Virus record (IMG/VR): IMGVR_UViG_3300012096_000023
Coordinates: 1-22,351 of that record
Source: a virus
Reading direction: 5' to 3' (one strand)
DNA: 22,351 nucleotides
Below, in pieces: positions 17,542-21,675 of this stretch. Position 1 is the first letter of the stretch; every line of letters begins with the position of its first letter. The notes under the pieces were generated by a model. It saw only the letters and a program-made list of their open reading frames with translations, ran no database searches and was not told the DNA's origin. The position numbers and the translations under genes were made by a program.

Positions 17542-18865
17542 CAATCACTGGTTGCATCAACGAAGCAACAACACCGTAACCTGCGTCGACTAGATGTAAT
17601 TGATCGCCAGCGTAATACGTTGTATTACTTGGAGTTTGTAATCTCGTATCATTTGCGAGGTCAACAAAACCATCAGCAAATGCGTGGTTATTACGCAAAC
17701 TCGTGTTGAAAGCTAGACGCTCTGTTTCCATAGCTCCGGTCCATGAACCATCGCCACGTGCAATTATCGTCATAGCGACAAGTTTTGAACTAGCATTAGA
17801 CGCACGGCGATTAGCAAAGTAAGTCTGTAGCGCAGTATAAGTTGCCGCACCAGTACTGCCATTTCCTAGATCGTTTGTGCCTCCCCAACCTGCAATAACA
17901 GTTCGGGTGTAATAACCGCAGATTGGATCAGTAAGAGCTGCTGCGTTACTGTCTATTTGCGAGATAGTAGTACCAGCGGAACCTTGGTTTTGGATAATCC
18001 AAGTTGTGGCACCTCCAGCCAACAATAATTGAAGCTGACCAGGATACGCACTCGATCCTCCTGGAACCGAACTGCCAGTACCAAACGTTAAACTATCGCC
18101 ATCACCGATGAATAGTTTCTTAGTAGTAAGAGCGTACTTAGCATAAAGATACCCGTAAATCTGGGTAGCCTGAGGCCCTGTTAAGGTAGAATCACAAACT
18201 ATTAGTTCTGATATTTGTATATGTGCAAAAAAGCCTGCATTGTGACCACCAGGTGCGCCTAACGTAATTGCAGTAATAGCGGCAGAAGGACCTCCTGAAT
18301 TAGTTATTAATATTTCGTTATTACTTGTTATTGTTGTTGAAGCACCATTATAAAGGCCATCTGCGACATAAGCTGGATTAGTTAGTTCGCCACCCTGCCA
18401 TTTATGATTTCCACTACCATCACTATCAAATCCCCAGAAGATAGAATTTGAACCATCTAATGCCATGACATTGGTATTAGTAGCTTGACCGTCTAGGAAG
18501 TATTTACTACCTTGGGTATTATCTAAGTTTTTGAAGACACAGAAGATACGTCGAGGTGTATTTAGTGATGCAAAGGTTGGAGATGTAGCAAGACTTGTCG
18601 AACCATCAAACTCAACGGTAGGTTTACTATTAGGCCCTGATGCTCGATAAGTAAGTGCTGTAGCAGCCGCTAACGCACCATTTGCAGAAAGAGATTGGTC
18701 TACCCACTTCGCTGCCGTGACGGCTCCGCCGTCTGAAACACCAGTAATAGTTCCTGCATTTAACCAGTATTTAACTGCGGTAAGACTACCAGGAGAGAAA
18801 GACGCTCCTCCTTGGGTATTACTACCAAAACCAGGGAATAGTTTATAACCTAGAGTAGAAAACAT
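17528..18865 (-). CDS. Tail fibre/spike-like protein with C-terminal SGNH (GDSL) hydrolase domain
   Basis: This 445-aa protein has two parts. Residues about 20-250 are Gly/Ser/Thr-rich with KYWLNAGTITGVSDGGAV, PTVEFDGSTSL and a later LIVCDSTLTGPQATQIYGYL stretch, a pattern seen in concanavalin A/LamG-like lectin domains of phage and bacterial surface proteins. Residues 250-445 are an SGNH hydrolase: block I GDGDSLTFG with nucleophile S258, block II Gly in NQGSAG (G295), block III GWGGTND with N331, and block V DQLHLVD with D421 and H424. Such enzymes remove acetyl or acyl groups from surface polysaccharide and often sit in phage receptor-binding proteins. The end overlaps terminase by 14 bases. 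There is no signal peptide. Virion location is inferred. Confidence 0.85.
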   Translation of the reverse strand: MFSTLGYKLFPGFGSNTQGGASFSPGSLTAVKYWLNAGTITGVSDGGAVTAAKWVDQSLSANGALAAATALTYRASGPNSKPTVEFDGSTSLATSPTFASLNTPRRIFCVFKNLDNTQGSKYFLDGQATNTNVMALDGSNSIFWGFDSDGSGNHKWQGGELTNPAYVADGLYNGASTTITSNNEILITNSGGPSAAITAITLGAPGGHNAGFFAHIQISELIVCDSTLTGPQATQIYGYLYAKYALTTKKLFIGDGDSLTFGTGSSVPGGSSAYPGQLQLLLAGGATTWIIQNQGSAGTTISQIDSNAAALTDPICGYYTRTVIAGWGGTNDLGNGSTGAATYTALQTYFANRRASNASSKLVAMTIIARGDGSWTGAMETERLAFNTSLRNNHAFADGFVDLANDTRLQTPSNTTYYAGDQLHLVDAGYGVVASLMQPVIDAFG

Positions 18866-18871
18866 ATATCA

Positions 18872-18925
18872 TTACTTATGATGGCCTGCGTGGCCGAAGC
18901 TACTTCCATGAGTGCCAAAGTTCAC
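18872..18925 (-). CDS. Possible 17-codon mini-ORF (His/Gly-rich)
   Basis: A GTG at 18925 overlaps the stop of the 102-aa gene (GTGA junction) and opens a 17-codon frame reading VNFGTHGSSFGHAGHHK. It ends 7 bases before the SGNH gene start. It fills the only gap in this part of the operon, and its junction mimics the other coupled starts. At this length it could be chance or merely serve translational coupling to the SGNH gene, whose own ribosome site is poor. Confidence 0.3.
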   Translation of the reverse strand: MNFGTHGSSFGHAGHHK

Positions 18926-19230
18926 GGTGTAATTACGGCGACTTTGTAGGCTTGTCCTTGGGGGACAGCGAAGTACTCAGTACTATTTGCAGCCATACGT
19001 GGGCTATTAGCCCCAGCTGTAGGGTTTGTACCGAATTCTACGCCACATGCCGTGTCTGTAAATAACCGAACGTACATCCTGTTATTCTTAGAAGCAGTAG
19101 CAGTCTGGGTAGAACCTGCACCGATAGTCACGGTTTGTTCCTGATTAGCCGGCCATTTAGCCATAGAAAAGGAATGATTATACGGATCGAGGTAGGTATC
19201 GGTGAATTCAGTTACGTAAAGTGTTGCCAT
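18922..19230 (-). CDS. Small structural-type phage protein (MATLYVTEF family)
   Basis: This 102-aa protein starts MATLYVTEFTDTYLDPYNHS and ends VPQGQAYKVAVITP. It is Thr/Ala/Gly-rich with no membrane segment, a beta-rich look, and a MYVRLFTDTACGVEFGTNPT core. I recall short proteins with this opening (MATLYxTEF) in many tailed phages near structural genes, usually with no assigned role; decoration or head-fibre functions are possible. The start at 19230 lies 23 bases inside the upstream gene. The ribosome site (AAAGAAAT) is weak, so coupling to the upstream gene is likely. Confidence 0.75.
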   Translation of the reverse strand: MATLYVTEFTDTYLDPYNHSFSMAKWPANQEQTVTIGAGSTQTATASKNNRMYVRLFTDTACGVEFGTNPTAGANSPRMAANSTEYFAVPQGQAYKVAVITP

Positions 19231-19504
19231 TTATTTCTTTTGATTGGTTGTAGCCGATGCGGGCTAGTGTGACGGAAATGTTTTCGAAGCGTTTAAGGTT
19301 TTCAAGATGTCTATCGACGTCTTTTTCTTCGTGGTCTTTAAGCCAATTAGAAGTGCCTACGGCTTGTTCCTTTAGATCTCCCCGGAGTTCATCGAATGAT
19401 TTAATCATCCAACGTAGGAACACCGTTTGGATAGTTATCAGCCCTGTAATTGTAGCTCCTATTAAAGAAGCCATACCAGGTTGTAGCATGTCTTCAAGGG
19501 ACAT
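19208..19504 (-). CDS. Membrane-anchored coiled-coil protein, unknown
   Basis: This 98-aa protein starts MSLEDMLQPGMASLIGATIT. A single membrane-type segment spans about residues 10-33 (GMASLIGATITGLITIQTVF), and a charged helical tail at 34-90 is rich in Glu/Lys/Asp (NWLKDHEEKDVDRHLENLKR). A single anchor with a long coiled coil resembles small phage membrane proteins such as spanin- or holin-associated factors. It lies at the head of the operon, far from the lysin. The ATG at 19504 overlaps the end of the 56-aa gene by 11 bases. I do not recognise a family. Confidence 0.65.
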   Translation of the reverse strand: MSLEDMLQPGMASLIGATITGLITIQTVFLRWMIKSFDELRGDLKEQAVGTSNWLKDHEEKDVDRHLENLKRFENISVTLARIGYNQSKEINGNTLRN

Positions 19505-19664
19505 GTATAGTACTTACGACGGGAGAAATATCCTTAGCTGTAGGCTTCTGTAGTCCTACTAGATTCAAGGAATGTTCCAGGAGTAAACCTTGGAGGAGGA
19601 GACTCTGAGGTAAGTCTAGACGATGGATAGCGTCTTTAATTGGTTTGGGTATAGTTACAGTCAC
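19494..19664 (-). CDS. 56-aa protein of unknown function
   Basis: A GTG at 19664 overlaps the stop of the upstream Lys-rich gene (GTGA) and has an AAGG ribosome site about 5 bases upstream. The protein reads MTVTIPKPIKDAIHRLDLPQ at the N-terminus, has a Leu-rich middle (SLLLQGLLLEHSLNLVGLQK) and ends IHVP. The opening strand followed by a helix and a second Leu-rich helix would suit a small ribbon-helix-helix-like DNA-binding fold, but that is only a resemblance. Coupled junctions on both sides and lack of internal stops support it as a real gene. Confidence 0.6.
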   Translation of the reverse strand: MTVTIPKPIKDAIHRLDLPQSLLLQGLLLEHSLNLVGLQKPTAKDISPVVSTIHVP

Positions 19665-19765
19665 TTGACCTTCTTATCCCGTTTCTTATCTTTCTTGGAA
19701 CCTTCTTTAATCCCAAGCTTTTTATCTCTGGCCATATCGGCCTTCTTAGATAATGACATCGCCAT
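19661..19765 (-). CDS. 34-aa lysine-rich mini-protein
   Basis: The ATG at 19765 overlaps the stop of the 44-aa gene as TAATG. The protein opens MAMSLSKKADMARDKKLGIK and its last 14 residues are nearly all Lys, Asp, Arg, Glu, Ser or Val. In all there are 12 Lys and 2 Arg in 34 residues. Such composition suggests nucleic-acid or membrane-surface binding. The following gene starts inside its stop codon, so the three first genes of the operon are one coupled string. Function is unknown. Confidence 0.6.
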   Translation of the reverse strand: MAMSLSKKADMARDKKLGIKEGSKKDKKRDKKVK

Positions 19766-19899
19766 TATGTATACCTTCCTACTGCAGATTTGCCTTTGTG
19801 TTTACTATTCCAGATCTTGGCAGCTTTAGTCTTAGCTGCTTTAGTAGACATACCTTTAGAGATGAAGGCGTCTCTGATTTTTTCATATCCTGCTGGCAT
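19765..19899 (-). CDS. 44-aa small basic phage protein, first gene of the late operon
   Basis: The protein reads MPAGYEKIRDAFISKGMSTK, then AAKTKAAKIWNSKHKGKSAV and GRYT. I recall this kind of sequence (MPxGYxKIxDxxxxKGxSxKxAKxKAAKIWNxxHKG) as a widespread short phage/prophage protein of unknown function. The ATG at 19899 has CAAGGT five bases upstream and lies about 43 bases downstream of the expected start point of the consensus promoter. Longer starts (ATG at 19950 or 19977) lie within or upstream of that promoter and would not be transcribed from it. Confidence 0.75.
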   Translation of the reverse strand: MPAGYEKIRDAFISKGMSTKAAKTKAAKIWNSKHKGKSAVGRYT

Positions 19900-19904
19900 A
19901 TACC

Positions 19905-19933
19905 TTGACTTCTTAGTTATAGTAAGCCATAAT
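19905..19933 (+). promoter_or_regulatory. Plus-strand sigma70-type promoter for the rightward small genes
   Basis: The -35 box TTGACT (19905-19910) and the -10 box CATAAT (19928-19933) are 17 bp apart, each matching consensus in 5 of 6 positions. Transcription would start near 19940 and reach the first plus-strand gene at 19985. The -35 lies over the ribosome site of the minus-strand 44-aa gene. It faces the minus promoter. Confidence 0.65.
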
Positions 19934-19936
19934 GGC
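19926..19936. promoter_or_regulatory. Operator-like palindrome GCCATAATGGC in the divergent control region
   Basis: An 11-bp inverted repeat (GCCAT, A, ATGGC) covers the -10 box of the plus promoter and lies just downstream of the expected start of the minus promoter. A protein bound here would block the plus promoter directly. The site is short, so regulatory use is inferred. Confidence 0.35.
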
Positions 19937-19948
19937 CTTTGTCTAAAC

Positions 19949-19977
19949 ATTATACAAATTTTAAGAAAGGCTGTCAA
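19949..19977 (-). promoter_or_regulatory. Exact-consensus sigma70 promoter of the minus-strand operon
   Basis: On the minus strand TTGACA (19977-19972) and TATAAT (19954-19949) are separated by exactly 17 bp, 12 of 12 consensus bases with optimal spacing. Transcription should start near 19942 and runs leftward into the 44-aa gene and the whole virion operon. No other strong promoter was noticed within the operon. Confidence 0.88.
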
Positions 19978-19984
19978 GACAATA

Positions 19985-20215
19985 ATGGATATAATAGATA
20001 TTTCAATAAGTTATCGTAGAAATTGCGGAGAAAGAAGGAAACCAAGTTTTACTAAGAAAGGTCCTTTAAATATTAATACTAATGAAATTCCTGTAGTTAA
20101 TCCTTTTTTAGTTGCTATTAATCATAGTAAACATTCAGGACTACTTTATAGAAATGCTATGGGCGGTATAGAGAAACAGGGTAAACCTAGATATTACCCG
20201 GATTTATTTGAATAA
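19985..20215 (+). CDS. 76-aa basic protein, first gene of the rightward small-gene group
   Basis: This plus-strand ATG at 19985 is about 45 bases from the expected promoter start. It is preceded by AAGAAAGG, at a longish spacing of 14. The protein is 76 aa, basic in the first third (ISYRRNCGERRKPSFTKKGP) and ends KQGKPRYYPDLFE. It is soluble, with no recognised motif. Codons are A/T-ending like the AT-rich tail genes, so it looks native to this phage. It is followed after one base by the next gene. Small early host-takeover proteins would be expected here, but function is unknown. Confidence 0.65.
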   Translation: MDIIDISISYRRNCGERRKPSFTKKGPLNINTNEIPVVNPFLVAINHSKHSGLLYRNAMGGIEKQGKPRYYPDLFE

Positions 20216-20216
20216 G

Positions 20217-20357
20217 ATGTCAAGCTACGTAATGGTTAAAGAAAATACTAATAGCCAGCAAGGCTGGCGTACTAATTGGTGGATTAAAAATTATGAACTA
20301 CGGAACGGTGATTACAGATACAGTAATACTTGGAGGAAAATATGTACAGAAGAATGA
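20217..20357 (+). CDS. 46-aa Trp/Asn-rich protein, unknown
   Basis: The ATG at 20217 lies one base after the upstream stop. The protein begins MSSYVMVKENTNSQQGWRTN and continues WWIKNYELRNGDYRYSNTWR before ending KICTEE. Five Trp and many Asn/Tyr residues in 46 aa give a beta-like aromatic composition. The ribosome site is weak, so translation may be coupled; an alternative start is the ATG at 20232. It overlaps the next gene by 16 bases. Confidence 0.55.
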   Translation: MSSYVMVKENTNSQQGWRTNWWIKNYELRNGDYRYSNTWRKICTEE

Positions 20358-20506
20358 ACAGTAAGGATTTAGAAGTGATGATTATGGACTATTCCGAAGA
20401 CCATCCTATATGGAAAAGCATAGACAAAGGAGGAGGCCAAAGTTGTGACGTCCGTGGTGTTTTGAGGCAATTATTTCATGATGGATACAAAATCATCAGA
20501 AGGTGA
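20342..20506 (+). CDS. 54-aa protein, unknown
   Basis: The ATG at 20342 follows an excellent ribosome site (GGAGG, 6 bases upstream), the best in this group. The protein begins MYRRMNSKDLEVMIMDYSED, contains HPIWKSIDKGGGQSCDVRGV and ends LFHDGYKIIRR. The basic ends with an acidic middle suggest a small folded alpha/beta domain. It overlaps both neighbours, as small early phage genes often do. I do not recognise a family. Confidence 0.65.
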   Translation: MYRRMNSKDLEVMIMDYSEDHPIWKSIDKGGGQSCDVRGVLRQLFHDGYKIIRR

Positions 20507-20705
20507 TGCTCCACCTTCCGTAGATAGGTGTTTAAATGGCCAGAGAAGCCCGCTGGTGCGTTTAAATCAAAAAGAGCTACCACCCTACGTCTCAGAGACA
20601 AATCGATCTCCTGAGCCTTCCTACGGGCTCGATGTCTCGATGCTTGAATGGGCCCTGAAGTTTATGAAAAACTACGAAAGGAAAAGAAGTGGAAAACTGG
20701 TATGA
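20478..20705 (+). CDS. 75-aa protein, unknown, last of the rightward small-gene group
   Basis: The ATG at 20478 (or 20481) lies 29 bases inside the previous gene, with a GAGG about 10 bases upstream. The first 50 residues are polar and Pro/Ser-rich (PPYVSETNRSPEPSYGLDVS). The C-terminus is an amphipathic basic helix (MLEWALKFMKNYERKRSGKL). It looks coding because of that helix and its fit with the neighbours, but the long overlap lowers certainty. The gene-free control region begins after it. Confidence 0.55.
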   Translation: MMDTKSSEGDAPPSVDRCLNGQRSPLVRLNQKELPPYVSETNRSPEPSYGLDVSMLEWALKFMKNYERKRSGKLV

Positions 20706-20774
20706 ATTAATTCCGTTATTTTTTAGGAAATAAATTCTGGTGCGATATTTATTGGATGCACTTCAAGCGCCAGC

Positions 20775-20869
20775 TTGGGGCCCCCCAACCCCCTTGGAGG
20801 GGTGTGGCGGACATGCCACAGACAAAACAGCAACGAACAACGAACCAAACAGGAACGCGCCAGAGGCGC
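20775..20869. other. Cluster of GC-rich stem-loops in the intergenic region
   Basis: Four inverted repeats follow one another: TTGGGG/CCCCAA (20775-20788, 2-base loop), ACCCC/GGGGT (20788-20803), TGTGGC/GCCACA (20803-20820) and GCGCC/GGCGC (20857-20869, 3-base loop). None is followed by a T run on either strand. This GC-rich island lies inside AT-rich surroundings just after the rightward genes. It may be a rho-type end, a packaging or replication site, or a structured RNA. Confidence 0.45.
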
Positions 20870-20902
20870 TCAGGAACGTTGCAGACGTACAACGAACGTT
20901 GC
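20831..20902 (+). repeat. Short direct repeats CAACGAAC and GAACGTTGC
   Basis: CAACGAAC occurs at 20831, 20838 and 20890. GAACGTTGC occurs at 20874-20882 and 20894-20902, exactly 20 bp apart. The stretch is unusually poor in T at its left end. Iteron-like protein-binding sites are possible, though the copies are short and few. Confidence 0.4.
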
Positions 20903-21130
20903 CTAAATACCACAAGACTCTCAGAATGTAATGACATTTTGGCAACATCTATTCATGATGTAGGTATTACAATGTCTTATCTCTAACGAGGTTAACCCAT
21001 TGTATTCATTGTGTAATTCATCATTATAACCTATAAGTACTATAGTATTACCTAAGGATATCAATGGGATAGCTTATGGACATCCATTACTTAACCCTTT
21101 GATTTCTTTACCAATGGTAATCAAATACAG
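20903..21130. other. AT-rich gene-free stretch
   Basis: I see no convincing coding frame here. It contains small inverted repeats (AATGT/ACATT at 20925-20938, TACTATAGTA at 21038-21047, TTACC/GGTAA at 21109-21121) and a weak rightward promoter-like pair, TTGTGT (21009-21014) and TATAAG (21032-21037), 17 bp apart. A copy of GGGATAGCT at 21066-21074 matches part of the inverted repeat further right. Confidence 0.4.
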
Positions 21131-21133
21131 CCT

Positions 21134-21171
21134 GATCACGGTTTCGTTACCTTCGATCACGCTATCGTGAT
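21134..21171. promoter_or_regulatory. Operator-like GATCACG repeats abutting a promoter
   Basis: GATCACG appears at 21134-21140 and again at 21155-21161. The second copy forms a hyphenated palindrome ATCACG-CTAT-CGTGAT (21156-21171) whose last base is the first base of the -35 box. The position suits a repressor or activator site for the rightward promoter. Confidence 0.4.
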
Positions 21172-21198
21172 TGCGGTACCCTCCCAGTGTGTTATGAT
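21171..21198 (+). promoter_or_regulatory. Rightward extended -10 promoter of the right-end module
   Basis: The -35 box is TTGCGG (21171-21176) and the -10 box TATGAT (21193-21198), 16 bp apart. A TG one base upstream of the -10 makes it an extended -10 promoter. Transcription from about 21205 would give a leader of roughly 170 bases before the 82-aa gene. Confidence 0.5.
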
Positions 21199-21203
21199 GC
21201 AAA

Positions 21204-21375
21204 TGGTGCCTCGTGCACCACGATGGTTTGTTCCCGGCAGATACGGCCACACGGCTCAGGCGCGGGTTTCACCTTCGGGTTGTTTGTCATCGTAAACCGG
21301 ACGCACTGGCTAGGCCAAAGGCTCTAGTCGTGTGTTCATTGCTATCCCCTTTGCCTGCCCTCGGAATGAGAGCAG
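21204..21375 (+). ncRNA. Structured leader upstream of the 82-aa gene (candidate cis-acting RNA)
   Basis: The expected leader can fold into several hairpins: TGGTGC/GCACCA (21204-21220), CTAGGCC/GGC-t-CTAG with an AAA loop (21310-21327), and CTGCCCTC/GAGAGCAG (21355-21375, one mismatch, loop GGAAT). The last stem buries the GAGAG ribosome site, four bases before the start codon. This suggests translational control. It matches no riboswitch class I can name. Confidence 0.35.
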
Positions 21376-21657
21376 ACTATGACTAATCTGCATATCACAT
21401 CTCTTGGTGCATTCTATGACCTTGAGTTGGCTAACAGACATGACGACACGATGGATTATGCTTGTTGGTATGAAGCATACTTCAGAGGTTACTGTGAACC
21501 TCATTACCAAGTGCCTGCGCCATACTACGATCTACGAATAACCAATCGAACTGTTAGTTACTGGTCCTCTGATGGTGCAACGCGCATCATTCACGACAAG
21601 ATGACCGGCAAGGTTTTCGAATACTAACTCCAACAGAGGGCAGACACGGGGGATAGC
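21341..21657. repeat. 22-bp inverted repeat flanking the 82-aa gene
   Basis: The left arm, 21341-21362, reads GCTATCCCC, five bases, CTGCCCTC. The right arm, 21636-21657, read on the opposite strand, gives the same two blocks with the same five-base spacing, 19 of 22 positions matching. The arms bound the 82-aa gene and end just before the ribosome site of the following gene. Confidence 0.6.
21379..21627 (+). CDS. 82-aa Tyr-rich acidic protein, unknown
   Basis: The ATG at 21379 has GAGAG six bases upstream, held in a possible hairpin. The protein starts MTNLHITSLGAFYDLELANR and is rich in Tyr/Asp/His (DYACWYEAYFRGYCEPHYQV). It ends in a strand-like HDKMTGKVFEY. It has no membrane segment or known motif and could be a small host-interaction protein. 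G/C-richer codons than the genes left of 20.7 kb, its own promoter and flanking inverted repeat mark it as a separate unit. The next gene starts 48 bases on. Confidence 0.65.
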   Translation: MTNLHITSLGAFYDLELANRHDDTMDYACWYEAYFRGYCEPHYQVPAPYYDLRITNRTVSYWSSDGATRIIHDKMTGKVFEY

Positions 21658-21675
21658 TAAACAACGGAGAAAACT

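Noticed and set aside
19900-19977. Longer version (70 aa) of the 44-aa minus-strand gene
   Set aside because: The extension would cover the consensus promoter and lie upstream of its start point. The ATG at 19899 has a proper ribosome site.
20740-20986. Two overlapping plus-strand frames of 63 and 76 codons and antisense frames in the gap
   Set aside because: They cross the hairpin and repeat cluster, have biased repeat-driven composition, one needs a GTG start, and different frames are equally open, as expected by chance in a GC-rich island.
21032-21047. ACTATAG resembling the end of a T7-type phage polymerase promoter
   Set aside because: Only seven bases fit, the upstream recognition part is missing and no second copy was noticed in the window.
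21194-21295. 33-codon plus-strand frame starting ATGATG at the right-end promoter, possible leader peptide
   Set aside because: Its first ATG lies inside the proposed -10 box and the second lies upstream of the likely transcription start, and no ribosome site precedes it.
21230-21330. Possible tRNA in the structured leader
   Set aside because: There is no acceptor stem, anticodon stem or T-loop in the right spacing. The hairpins do not make a cloverleaf.
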